Of a stretch of DNA of 64,000 nt, positions 15,302-24,145 are shown piece after piece. The translations under genes and the position numbers were made by a program. The first letter of the stretch is position 1, and each line of letters begins with the position of its first letter. The notes beneath the pieces were generated by a model. That model had not been told where the DNA came from and ran no database searches. It worked only from the letters and a program-made list of their open reading frames with translations. The DNA is from Muribaculaceae bacterium (GTDB lineage: Bacteria; Bacteroidota; Bacteroidia; Bacteroidales; Muribaculaceae), in assembly GCA_017940245.1 (NCBI GenBank), contig JAGAYZ010000021.1, forward strand, positions 17,408 to 81,407, given 5' to 3'.

Positions 15302-17131
15302 TCAGTCAATATGAATTCTATAGATAGTTCCTTCTATTAGCGTACAATACACATCGCCTGTAGTTGCGTCTACCTCAAAACCGTTCACCTCACTGGTTCC
15401 CATTTCATAAGCAAACAATAGCTGATGGGTTTTAGCGTCAACCACGGCAAGCATGCCACGGCGCGACCCTAGCAAGACACAACCTTTATGCTCTAGCACG
15501 ATGCAAGGTGCATGCTCATAGCCAAACTTAGCGTCGGTTTTCCACAGCAGTCGATATTCATCGCTCGTTGCATCCATGGCCAGCAATTCGCCATCCATCG
15601 TCTTGGCATAGACCACGCGTCCATCGGTGCTGCGGCCTAAACTTTCGCGAACTTTATAATCATTTTTCTCACGCCACATTTGCTTACCCGACTTGCGGTT
15701 GATTGCTGTTGTCGCACGATCGGGGGCCACGATAATTACCCTATCTCCTGTCACAATAGGCACCACGTTGCCAGGACTGAAGAGATTGTTGGAACGTCCA
15801 TTGTTCCACTGCCAACGCAACGATCCTGTCTTGCGGTCTAACAGACGCAAATAGGTGTCCCACGCACCAAACACCACATCATTTTCACTAACTACCGGAG
15901 CAGCCTGACAGTAATTGCCTATGCTGTCATAATGCCACAACAGGCGATGCCTTTTCACGTCCCATGCTTGGAACGTTTTATATCCACCTTGATACAGAAC
16001 ACCATCGACAACGACTCCATCGGCCACATAAGGCCCTAGCGCCTCATAAATGTGCCGCACTTTGCCAGTCTGTTTATCAAGCCACACAAGTCGCTTGTCG
16101 GCCGTTGGAGCAATGACCACATCGCCCCACACCGCAGGACGGGAAAACAGCATGGCATCGGTTTTATATTTCCAGCGCACACCGTGTGTGCGCTTATCGA
16201 TGCACTTGACATAACCTAGCGAATTACCGAAATAAAGACTCGTTTTGTCTACGCCCAGGCGAGTGAATATTGAAGCGTCGTCGGCATAGACTTTTTCAAC
16301 CTTGAAACCTTGTGGAACTGAAGTAGTAATTTGCTTCGCTGGGAAGCTATCGTAATCAAGATTGATTTTATATGCATATTTCAGTTCCGGTTCATGCCCT
16401 AAGACCTTATTATATACATGAATCCACATACGATTGAGATCTACATTGAGCAGTGTATAGCCATAATCGCCATTTCCCATGTCTAACGCCCTCACCATCA
16501 CTCCACTGATGCCACACGTCTCATATTGCTTCCAACGATGATAGTGGCCATTCTGGTGTGTAATGACAGGATATTTCTTTAGCACTTCCACATAGTCTCG
16601 ATAGTTATCCAGGTCATCGAGTAATGGATAGTGATTGATACTCAACACTTTCATGCCGGGTTTTATGCGCCTCGCCAACGTTTGGTCCAGCCAGATGAGG
16701 TCTTCTTGTTTGATATGTCCATCACCCATTTTCATAAAAGGGCCGCAATTCAGTCCCACCACAAGCAGGTTTCCCAGTTCAAACACAAAACGGTCACTGC
16801 CCCACAGGTCATTAAATGTCTTACAGGCACTCTGACTCCAGTTGTTCTCATGATTACCCGGAATCACATAGAGCGGTTTTGTGATCTGATCAAGAATTGA
16901 TTTCACGTTGCGCAACTGAATGTCGCTACCCTCATTGGTTAGATCACCTGTCATGAGCACCGCATCGGCATCACTGGCATTAATTTCCGCAACAGCTTCT
17001 TTCAATTTGCTTTCATTAGCATTACCGGGTGAAACATGCACATCACTCAAGATGGCAAGCCGCTGTGCATCAGCCAGTATAACGAGCATGCTGCACAAAA
17101 GCAGCAATAAGAGTCTAAATTTCTTCATCAT
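15302..17131 (-). CDS. Secreted metallophosphoesterase fused to a PQQ-like beta-propeller
   Basis: 609 residues. A signal peptide (MKKFRLLLLLLCSMLVILADA) is followed by a calcineurin-type phosphoesterase domain with all metal-ligand motifs: ILSDVHVSPGN, MTGDLTNEG, IPGNHENNW and NGHYHRW (about 25-250). The C-terminal half (about 290-609) is a run of PQQ/BamB-type propeller blades, e.g. GVRWKYKT, LVWLDKQTGKVRH, LLDRKTGSLRWQW and AINRKSGKQMWREK. The periplasm or cell surface is the likely site. The catalytic domain should be active; the substrate is unknown, and the propeller probably provides substrate or partner binding. It diverges from the ABC-F gene across a 75-base gap that has TAATTTTG boxes on both strands. 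Confidence 0.85.
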   Translation of the reverse strand: MMKKFRLLLLLLCSMLVILADAQRLAILSDVHVSPGNANESKLKEAVAEINASDADAVLMTGDLTNEGSDIQLRNVKSILDQITKPLYVIPGNHENNWSQSACKTFNDLWGSDRFVFELGNLLVVGLNCGPFMKMGDGHIKQEDLIWLDQTLARRIKPGMKVLSINHYPLLDDLDNYRDYVEVLKKYPVITHQNGHYHRWKQYETCGISGVMVRALDMGNGDYGYTLLNVDLNRMWIHVYNKVLGHEPELKYAYKINLDYDSFPAKQITTSVPQGFKVEKVYADDASIFTRLGVDKTSLYFGNSLGYVKCIDKRTHGVRWKYKTDAMLFSRPAVWGDVVIAPTADKRLVWLDKQTGKVRHIYEALGPYVADGVVVDGVLYQGGYKTFQAWDVKRHRLLWHYDSIGNYCQAAPVVSENDVVFGAWDTYLRLLDRKTGSLRWQWNNGRSNNLFSPGNVVPIVTGDRVIIVAPDRATTAINRKSGKQMWREKNDYKVRESLGRSTDGRVVYAKTMDGELLAMDATSDEYRLLWKTDAKFGYEHAPCIVLEHKGCVLLGSRRGMLAVVDAKTHQLLFAYEMGTSEVNGFEVDATTGDVYCTLIEGTIYRIHID

Positions 17132-17153
17132 CTTTATTGTTAGATTTATCCTA

Positions 17154-17192
17154 CAAAATTACGCAAAAAGCCCGAGATTTTATGTAATTTTG
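17154..17192. promoter_or_regulatory. Back-to-back -7 boxes between divergent genes
   Basis: TAATTTTG occurs on the minus strand at 17154-17161 (toward the phosphoesterase) and on the plus strand at 17185-17192 (toward the ABC-F gene, 14 bases before its ATG). Both match TAnnTTTG, but neither has a clear TTTG at the -33 position. Confidence 0.5.
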
Positions 17193-17206
17193 CAAAAAAT
17201 ATCGTC

Positions 17207-19075
17207 ATGGCCAGTTACCTGCAAGTAGAGAATCTCACAAAGTCTTTTGGTGCCGATGTCCTGTTTACCGACATCACTTTTGGTGTTGCCGAAGGTGACA
17301 AAATAGGGCTTATTGCCAAAAATGGTCTTGGCAAAACCACACTGTTGCGCATCTTGGCTGGCGACGACACACCCGACTCGGGGTCGGTCATCTACCGCAA
17401 CGACCTGCGCGTGGGATATTTGCCACAAAGTCCCTCATTTCCAGGCTCACAAACAGTGATGGACTCATGTTTATGTGGAGACGACAAGCAGTCGCAGGCA
17501 GTGCGCGACTATGAAATGGCTCTCATTTCGGCCGACAGTGATGCTATGACTCATGCCATTCAGGCAATGGACAATGCCGCCGCATGGGATTATGAAGACC
17601 GCTTCAAGCAGATTCTCACCATGCTTAAAATTGACGATTTTAACCAGCGCATGGAGCAACTGTCAGGCGGACAGGTGAAGCGAGTGGCACTAGCCAAAAT
17701 TCTCATTGGAGAGCCACAATTCATCATTTTGGATGAACCTACCAACCATCTGGATATTGACATGATTGAATGGCTGGAGAACTATCTCAAACGCAGTTTC
17801 GTCACTCTGCTCATGGTCACACACGACCGTTATTTCTTGGACGGCATCTGCAATAAAATACTGGAGCTGGACCAGCAGAGCATATACGCTTATTCCGGTA
17901 ACTACAATTATTACCTAGAAAAACGCACCGAGCGCATCGAGGCCCAAAATTCAGCTGTTGAGCGCGCTCGTAATCTGCTGCGCACCGAACTCGACTGGAT
18001 GCGGCGACAGCCTCAGGCTCGAGCCCATAAAGCGCAATACCGCATCGACGCGTTTTACGACCTCAAGCAACGTGCACAAGCACGTCCCACCGAGCGAAAC
18101 GTGGAGCTCAACGTGGGAGCCACCTACATCGGCAACAAAATATTCACAGCCTGTGACGTGAGCAAACGATTTGGCGAAAAGGTCATTTTAGACCGGCTCA
18201 ATTACACCTTTGCCCGATATGAAAAACTTGGCATTGTCGGCGACAATGGTGTGGGAAAATCCACTTTCATCAAATTGTTGCTGGGAATTCTGCAACCCGA
18301 CAGTGGCCATTTCGAGCTGGGCGAAACCATCCGTTTTGGATATTATAGCCAGGAAGGGATCTCTTTCAAAGAAGACAAGCGGGTCATTGATGCTGCACGC
18401 GACATTGCTGAGGTCATCTATTTTGATGAGAAAAACAACTACACCGCCTCACAATTTTTAAACTTGTTCCTGTTCAACGCACGCGACCAGCAGAAACTTA
18501 TTGCAAAGCTGAGTGGCGGTGAACGCCGAAGATTGTACCTGGCCACTGTGCTAATGCGCAAGCCGAATTTCCTTATCCTTGATGAACCTACCAATGATTT
18601 GGACATCCAGACTCTGGCAGTACTCGAAGACTACATTGCACATTTCAAGGGGTGCGTGATTATCGTCAGTCACGACCGCTATTTCATGGATCGCACTGTA
18701 GACCACACGTGGGTGTTCATGGGAAACGGAGTTATCAAGGATTTCCCTGGAAATTACAGCGAATACCGTGCATGGAAGGAACTACATGAACGCGAAGTTT
18801 CGGAAAAAGGGAAAAACTCCACTTCATCGCCCGAACGCCAACATTACAACAACCGTGATTACAGCAACAAACTCACATATAAAGAAAAAAAGGAACTAGA
18901 ACAAATCACTGCCGACCTTGAGGCCCTGAATCACGAAAAAGACCAACTTGACACGCTGTTTTCCAGCGGAGCAACCATCGACGATGCCGCTCAGAAAGCA
19001 ACACGTTACCAAGAAATAAAAGACACTCTCGATGAGTTGGAAATGCGCTGGTTGGAACTGAGCGAAAAAAAATAA
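17207..19075 (+). CDS. ABC-F family ATPase (Uup/EttA type)
   Basis: 622 residues with two ABC ATPase domains and no membrane segments, the ABC-F layout of proteins that act on the ribosome. Walker A motifs are AKNGLGKTT (about 37-45) and GDNGVGKST (about 344-352); signature motifs are LSGGQVKR and LSGGERRR; Walker B reads FIILDEPTNHLD and FLILDEPTNDLD. A basic linker (about 240-300) joins the domains. The C-terminal 80 residues (KEKKELEQITADLEALNHEK...) form a coiled coil like the Uup C-terminal domain, which favours Uup over EttA. Likely role: clearing or tuning stalled ribosomes. Followed by a short hairpin and the clpC-like promoter region. Confidence 0.93.
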   Translation: MASYLQVENLTKSFGADVLFTDITFGVAEGDKIGLIAKNGLGKTTLLRILAGDDTPDSGSVIYRNDLRVGYLPQSPSFPGSQTVMDSCLCGDDKQSQAVRDYEMALISADSDAMTHAIQAMDNAAAWDYEDRFKQILTMLKIDDFNQRMEQLSGGQVKRVALAKILIGEPQFIILDEPTNHLDIDMIEWLENYLKRSFVTLLMVTHDRYFLDGICNKILELDQQSIYAYSGNYNYYLEKRTERIEAQNSAVERARNLLRTELDWMRRQPQARAHKAQYRIDAFYDLKQRAQARPTERNVELNVGATYIGNKIFTACDVSKRFGEKVILDRLNYTFARYEKLGIVGDNGVGKSTFIKLLLGILQPDSGHFELGETIRFGYYSQEGISFKEDKRVIDAARDIAEVIYFDEKNNYTASQFLNLFLFNARDQQKLIAKLSGGERRRLYLATVLMRKPNFLILDEPTNDLDIQTLAVLEDYIAHFKGCVIIVSHDRYFMDRTVDHTWVFMGNGVIKDFPGNYSEYRAWKELHEREVSEKGKNSTSSPERQHYNNRDYSNKLTYKEKKELEQITADLEALNHEKDQLDTLFSSGATIDDAAQKATRYQEIKDTLDELEMRWLELSEKK

Positions 19076-19102
19076 AGCCTCCGGAATGAACTGCCGAAGG
19101 CT
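19076..19102 (+). terminator. Possible weak terminator of the ABC-F gene
   Basis: AGCCTCCGG / CCGAAGGCT stem with one mismatch and a 9-base loop, two bases after the stop codon. No T-run follows, so termination may be weak or factor-dependent. Confidence 0.45.
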
Positions 19103-19123
19103 CTATGGTGTGTCGTGTGTTGC

Positions 19124-19141
19124 TGTCCAGCAAGTGTGACA
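19124..19141. promoter_or_regulatory. TGTC-N10-GACA dyad, candidate enhancer-binding-protein site for clpC-htpG
   Basis: TGTC 19124-19127 and GACA 19138-19141, same spacing as the dyad at 1084-1101. Centre about 215 bases upstream of the predicted sigma-54 start, a distance common for enhancer-binding proteins. It also falls inside a loose longer inverted repeat (GTGTCG...GACAC, from about 19109), so a structural role is possible. Confidence 0.4.
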
Positions 19142-19321
19142 CGGCAAATGTTTTATTACGAAAAAGTCAGTTAAATACGTTTGAAGCTCTAATTCTTGTT
19201 TTCATTGTAACAGACTCTGGGAACAACGAAAAGTTTAATCTCCTTTTTTAATTTAACATTTATTAAATCATTCCTATTTAAATAACCTCAAAACTTGACA
19301 CGCTGTAGTGAAAAAAGGACA

Positions 19322-19338
19322 TTGGCATAGTTATTGCA
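19322..19338 (+). promoter_or_regulatory. Sigma-54 (RpoN) promoter of the clpC-like/htpG operon
   Basis: TTGGCATAGTTATTGCA: GG and GC exactly 10 bases apart, close to the -24/-12 consensus TTGGCAC-N5-TTGCA. The core TGGCATA-N4-TTGC repeats that at 1187-1201. Predicted start near 19348, 22 bases before the ATG. Confidence 0.8.
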
Positions 19339-19369
19339 GTAAAGCTATGAAAGAAAACAAAAACAGAAA

Positions 19370-21517
19370 ATGATATACAACAACAAGAAGTACCAAGAAT
19401 TGATTTCACGTCACTGTGCCCAGCACCCCATCGCTGGCCTTCACACCGATGATGAAGAAGAGGAAATGCCCGAAGAAGAGAGCGGCAATAATCCCCCGGC
19501 ACAAGGCGGAGAACGTCGCACACAACGACGAAATGTCATGAAAGGTGACAATAATGGCACTCCCGTTATTGACAAATATAGCAAGGATATCACTCGGGCA
19601 GCCGCCGAAGGTCGCCTAGATCCTGTAGTGGGACGCGAGAAAGAAATCGAACGTCTGGCTCAGATTTTGAGCCGGCGCAAGAAAAACAATCCCGTGCTGA
19701 TAGGCGAACCGGGCGTGGGCAAATCGGCCATCATCGAAGGCCTTGCCAAGCGCATCGTAGAGCGCAAAGTGGCTCGAGTGCTCTTCGACAAACGCATTGT
19801 GTCGCTCGACATGGCCGCGATAGTGGCAGGTACCAAGTATAGAGGGCAGTTTGAAGAGCGCGTTAAAGCCGTGGTAGACGAGGTGACGCAACACCCCGAC
19901 ATCATCATGTTCATTGACGAAATTCACAATATTGTGGGGGCTGGCAATGCCAGTGGATCAATGGACGCCGCCAACTTGCTCAAGCCGGCACTGGCTCGAG
20001 GCGAGTTTCAATGTATTGGTGCGACAACACTCGATGAGTACCGCAAAAACATTGAAAAAGACGGCGCACTGGAACGCCGATTCCAAAAAGTGATTGTAGA
20101 ACCCACTTCGGCTAGCGAAACACTGGAAATTTTACACAACATTAAGCACGTCTACGAGAAACACCATGGTGTGGCCTACACCGACAAGGCACTCGAAGCC
20201 TGTGTAAAACTCACCGACCGTTACATCAGTGACCGTTTTTTCCCCGACAAGGCTATTGACGCTCTCGACGAGGCAGGCTCACGTGTGCACATTTCTAAAG
20301 TTGTGGTTCCGCCCGAAATTGACAATTTGGAAAAACGCATCGCCGAAGCGCAAGAGAATAAATTCAAGGCTGTTCAGGCTCAAAACTTTGAGGGTGCGGC
20401 AAATTACCGCGATCTGCAAGAACGTCTGAAGCTGGAATTGGACCATGCTAAAAGAGTGTGGGAAGAAGAACTCGACAGCAAACGTGAAACCGTGGATGAA
20501 AACGACGTAGCCGAGGTGGTGGCTCTCATCACCGGTGTTCCTGTGCAACGCATCGCACAGAGTGAAGGCATGCGTCTGCTGGGCATGACCGATGAACTGA
20601 AAAAACAAGTCGTGGGTCAAGATGAAGCCATCGATAAGATTGCACGGGCAATCCGCCGCAACCGCGCGGGCCTGCGCGATCCCAAGCGTCCTATCGGCTC
20701 GTTTATGTTCTTAGGTTCTACAGGAGTCGGAAAAACATTGCTGGCCAAAAGGCTTGCAGAATTCCTATTTAATAGCGATGAAGCACTTATCCGCATCGAC
20801 ATGAGCGAATATATGGAGAAGTTCAATGTCTCCCGCCTGGTGGGTGCACCTCCGGGCTACGTGGGATATGAAGAAGGCGGACAACTCACCGAGAAAGTGC
20901 GCCGTCACCCCTACTCGGTCGTATTGCTTGACGAGGTGGAAAAAGCTCATCCCGATGTATTTAACTTGCTGTTGCAAGTGCTAGACGAAGGGTCGCTCAC
21001 CGACAGTCTGGGACGCAAGGTTGACTTCAAAAACACCATCGTGATTATGACCAGCAACATCGGCACACGCGAGCTGAAGGATTTCGGGGCCGGAGTCGGT
21101 TTCAACACTGGCGACATCACCAAGGAACGTAGTGACTCGGTGATTCGCAAAGCGCTGAATCGTTCTTTCTCACCTGAGTTCCTCAACCGAGTCGACGACA
21201 TTATCACCTTCAGCGCCCTCAACAAAGATGATATTCTCAAAATCGTAGACATTGAACTTGCTTCCTTCTACAAGCGCGTGGAAGATGCCGGATTCAAACT
21301 CGTCATCACCGATGCCGCCAAGCAAATGGTGGCCGATGCCGGATATGATGTGCAATTTGGCGCACGACCTCTCAAACGTGCCATCCAGTCCAACATCGAA
21401 GATCCGCTCAGCGAAATGCTGCTGCGCGAAGAAGCTCAGGCTGGCGACACCATCGTGATGGACGTGGCCGACGGTGAGATCAAAGCCGCCATACAAGTAC
21501 AACAACCTACAGAATAA
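19370..21517 (+). CDS. ClpC/ClpA-type unfoldase without the Clp N domain
   Basis: 715-residue Hsp100 ATPase expected to unfold substrates for ClpP. NBD1 has Walker A GEPGVGKS at 112-119 and [12 protein letters not shown]2 has GSTGVGKT at 449-456 and LLDEVEKAH. The middle region is the short ClpC-type UVR segment ([20 protein letters not shown]), not the long ClpB M domain. After NBD2 Walker B the tripeptide VGF (576-578) occupies the ClpP-docking loop position. The usual two Clp N repeats are missing and replaced by about 70 residues, including the acidic [12 protein letters not shown]. Adaptor recognition by the N domain is therefore impossible in the standard way. Cotranscribed with htpG (28-base gap). 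Confidence 0.92.
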   Translation: MIYNNKKYQELISRHCAQHPIAGLHTDDEEEEMPEEESGNNPPAQGGERRTQRRNVMKGDNNGTPVIDKYSKDITRAAAEGRLDPVVGREKEIERLAQILSRRKKNNPVLIGEPGVGKSAIIEGLAKRIVERKVARVLFDKRIVSLDMAAIVAGTKYRGQFEERVKAVVDEVTQHPDIIMFIDEIHNIVGAGNASGSMDAANLLKPALARGEFQCIGATTLDEYRKNIEKDGALERRFQKVIVEPTSASETLEILHNIKHVYEKHHGVAYTDKALEACVKLTDRYISDRFFPDKAIDALDEAGSRVHISKVVVPPEIDNLEKRIAEAQENKFKAVQAQNFEGAANYRDLQERLKLELDHAKRVWEEELDSKRETVDENDVAEVVALITGVPVQRIAQSEGMRLLGMTDELKKQVVGQDEAIDKIARAIRRNRAGLRDPKRPIGSFMFLGSTGVGKTLLAKRLAEFLFNSDEALIRIDMSEYMEKFNVSRLVGAPPGYVGYEEGGQLTEKVRRHPYSVVLLDEVEKAHPDVFNLLLQVLDEGSLTDSLGRKVDFKNTIVIMTSNIGTRELKDFGAGVGFNTGDITKERSDSVIRKALNRSFSPEFLNRVDDIITFSALNKDDILKIVDIELASFYKRVEDAGFKLVITDAAKQMVADAGYDVQFGARPLKRAIQSNIEDPLSEMLLREEAQAGDTIVMDVADGEIKAAIQVQQPTE

Positions 21518-21545
21518 GATTTTTCATTAAAAAACATATTTCAAT

Positions 21546-23597
21546 ATGGCAACAAAAGGTTCAATCGGGGTAACTACAAACAACATTTTCCCCGTTATCA
21601 AACAATTTCTCTACAGCGATCATGAGATTTTCCTGCGTGAGCTGGTTTCTAACGCTGTCGATGCCACTCAAAAATTGAAAACACTAGCAAGCGCCGGCGA
21701 GTTTAAAGAATCAACCGAGGGGCTTACCGTTTCGGTCACGCTCGACAAAGAGGCCGGCACGCTCACCGTAAGTGATCATGGTATCGGAATGACTGCCGAA
21801 GATGTAGACAAATACATCAACCAAATAGCCTTCTCGGGTGCCGAAGAGTTCCTCAACAAATACAAAGACAGCGCTAATGCCATCATAGGTCACTTCGGTC
21901 TGGGATTCTACTCGGCATTCATGGTATCGAAGAAAGTAGAAATCCGCTCCTTATCCTATAAAGAAGGCGCTCAAGCCGTCAGTTGGACTTGCGATGGCTC
22001 ACCCGAATATGAAATGAACGAATGCGACAAGACTGAACGCGGCACCGACATCATTCTCTACATCGATGATGATGAAAAAGAATATCTGGAGCAAAGCCGC
22101 ATCAACTCGTTGCTTAACAAGTACTGCCGTTTCCTGCCTGTGCCCATCATTTTCGGCAAGGAGCAAGAATGGAAAGACGGGAAATATGTAGACACCGACA
22201 AGGACAAGGTCATCAACGACGTAGAACCATTGTGGACTCGCAAACCCACAGAACTGAAAGACGAGGATTATCTCAAATTCTATCGTGCCATTCAACCCGG
22301 GCAAGAAGACCCATTGTTCTGGATTCACCTGAATGTAGATTTTCCCTTCACTTTGACCGGTATTCTCTATTTTCCCAAAATCAAGAACAATCTGGACATC
22401 CGCAAAGACCGAATCCAACTCTATTGCAACCAGGTTTATGTTACCGATAGCGTAGAAGGTGTGGTGCCCGACTTCTTGATGTTGCTGCAAGGTGTCATCG
22501 ACTCGCCCGACATTCCGCTTAACGTGTCACGTTCCTATTTACAGGCCGACCGCAACGTGAAGAAAATTTCCACCTATATTACTAAGAAAGTTGCGTCGCG
22601 ACTGGAAGAAATCGCCAAAAACGATGCACAGGAATTTGAGAAAAAGTGGAACGATATCAAGATTTTCATTGAGTATGGCATGCTTAGCGACGAAAAATTC
22701 TGCGAGCAAGCCATGAAATTCGCCTTGCTGGAGAACACCGACGGTAAGTTCTTCAAACTTGACGATTACAAAAAACTGATTGAAGCCAACCAAACCGACA
22801 AAGATGGCAACCTCATCTACCTCTATGCTACCGACCGCGAAGCACAGTACACCCACATCAAGGCTGCCAGCGACAAGGGCTACGACGTGCTCATGATGAA
22901 CGGCCAACTGGATGTGCCTTTCGTGGGCATGCTGGAGCAGAAGAACGAGAAATCACGCTTTGTGCGCGTTGATTCCGATGTTATCGACCGGCTCATCGTC
23001 AAGGAAAATGCCCGTGAAGTGGAACTCACCCAAGACGAGAAAGACGTGGCCACCACATTGTTCCAGTCGCAAATGCCCTCCATCGACAAGAGCAACTTCA
23101 TGGTGTCGTTTGCGGCTCTCACAGCCGAGGACCAGCCAATTGTCGTCACGCAGAGCGAGTATATGCGCCGCATGAAGGAAATGGCTCAGTTCCAGCCTGG
23201 CATGAGTTTCTATGGTGAACTGCCCGACAGCTACATGCTAACACTCAACACTGAGCATGAGCTCATTAAACGAGTCATCGACGATGCAGTTAAGGCTACC
23301 GAGGCCGAGTTGAAACCAATCAATGAAGACATCAAGGCCACCAACAACGTCATCAATGCCCTGCGCGACTTGAAGAAAGACGACAAGGATCTCACCGATG
23401 AACAGAAAAAGGACCTGGAAGAGAATGAGAAGAAAGTGAGTGAATTGCGCGACAAACGCAATGCCGTCATTACGGCCTATGCTGCCGGCCAAGATGTGGT
23501 GAAGCAACTCATCGACATCGCTCTGCTGGGCAACGGACTGCTGAAAGGCGAATCGCTTAACACCTTCCTCAAACGTTCGGTGAGCCTGCTGAAATAA
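21546..23597 (+). CDS. htpG: HtpG, bacterial Hsp90 chaperone
   Basis: 683-residue dimeric ATP-dependent chaperone. The N-terminal GHKL ATPase shows ELVSNAVDATQKL, VSDHGIGMTAEDV and GHFGLGFYSAFMV. The middle domain includes LDIRKDRIQLYCNQVYV and PLNVSRSYLQAD, the Hsp90 signature with the catalytic arginine. The C-terminal dimerisation region carries a charged insertion (about 585-640; KKDDKDLTDEQKKDLEENEK), longer than in E. coli HtpG and common in Bacteroidota. Shares the sigma-54 promoter of the upstream unfoldase gene; no promoter is visible in the 28-base gap. Confidence 0.97.
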   Translation: MATKGSIGVTTNNIFPVIKQFLYSDHEIFLRELVSNAVDATQKLKTLASAGEFKESTEGLTVSVTLDKEAGTLTVSDHGIGMTAEDVDKYINQIAFSGAEEFLNKYKDSANAIIGHFGLGFYSAFMVSKKVEIRSLSYKEGAQAVSWTCDGSPEYEMNECDKTERGTDIILYIDDDEKEYLEQSRINSLLNKYCRFLPVPIIFGKEQEWKDGKYVDTDKDKVINDVEPLWTRKPTELKDEDYLKFYRAIQPGQEDPLFWIHLNVDFPFTLTGILYFPKIKNNLDIRKDRIQLYCNQVYVTDSVEGVVPDFLMLLQGVIDSPDIPLNVSRSYLQADRNVKKISTYITKKVASRLEEIAKNDAQEFEKKWNDIKIFIEYGMLSDEKFCEQAMKFALLENTDGKFFKLDDYKKLIEANQTDKDGNLIYLYATDREAQYTHIKAASDKGYDVLMMNGQLDVPFVGMLEQKNEKSRFVRVDSDVIDRLIVKENAREVELTQDEKDVATTLFQSQMPSIDKSNFMVSFAALTAEDQPIVVTQSEYMRRMKEMAQFQPGMSFYGELPDSYMLTLNTEHELIKRVIDDAVKATEAELKPINEDIKATNNVINALRDLKKDDKDLTDEQKKDLEENEKKVSELRDKRNAVITAYAAGQDVVKQLIDIALLGNGLLKGESLNTFLKRSVSLLK

Positions 23598-23613
23598 GCT
23601 AAAGAACAACCAG

Positions 23614-23670
23614 CCGAGAACCCGTCTTCATTGACCTGATATAGTCCAGATTGGGTTCTCGGTTCTTTAT
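23614..23670 (+). terminator. Terminator of clpC-htpG
   Basis: CCGAGAACCC (23614-23623) pairs exactly with GGGTTCTCGG (23653-23662), with AAGAAC/GTTCTT able to extend the stem, then TTCTTTAT. Confidence 0.8.
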
Positions 23671-23694
23671 CTATTGATATATTCTATTATTATC

Positions 23695-24138
23695 ATGAGT
23701 GACGAAAACCTACGATTGGAAATCAGTCGAATCGATGATTCGGAATCGCTTTCCACCACTCTATTTGAGAGCAAGATTCAGGCCGGGTTTCCCAGTCCGG
23801 CACAAGGTGCTTATGGCGATGCCATCGACTTGAATCGTGAGCTCATCAGCAATCCGGCTGCCACATTTTGCGCGCGTGTGATAGGCAATTCCATGATTGA
23901 TGCCGGCATCAACGATGGCGACCTGCTCATCATCGACAAGTCGCTCACGCCACACAATGGCGACATAGCAGTGTGCTTTATTGATGGCGACTTCACCGTG
24001 AAACGGATTACCATCAAAGCCGACGGCTTGTACCTCACCCCCGCAAACAAACAATTCCCGGAACTCTACGTTTCGCCCGAAAGCAATTTCACTGTTTGGG
24101 GCGTGGTGTCGCACATTATTCACCACATCACGCGCTGA
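23695..24138 (+). CDS. umuD: UmuD-like S24 peptidase of DNA polymerase V
   Basis: 147 residues from the ATG at 23695 (an upstream ATG at 23674 adds seven hydrophobic residues and is less likely). LexA/UmuD-fold protein that cleaves itself when stimulated by RecA filaments and then supports polymerase V. The probable cleavage site is Ala30-Gly31 in QAGFPSPAQGAYGDAIDLN, matching the UmuD FPSPA context. The catalytic dyad is Ser66 (GNSM) and Lys103 (FTVKR). The N-terminal part is too short for a DNA-binding domain, so this is UmuD and not LexA. Seven bases separate it from umuC. Confidence 0.92.
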   Translation: MSDENLRLEISRIDDSESLSTTLFESKIQAGFPSPAQGAYGDAIDLNRELISNPAATFCARVIGNSMIDAGINDGDLLIIDKSLTPHNGDIAVCFIDGDFTVKRITIKADGLYLTPANKQFPELYVSPESNFTVWGVVSHIIHHITR

Positions 24139-24145
24139 AATCGAC

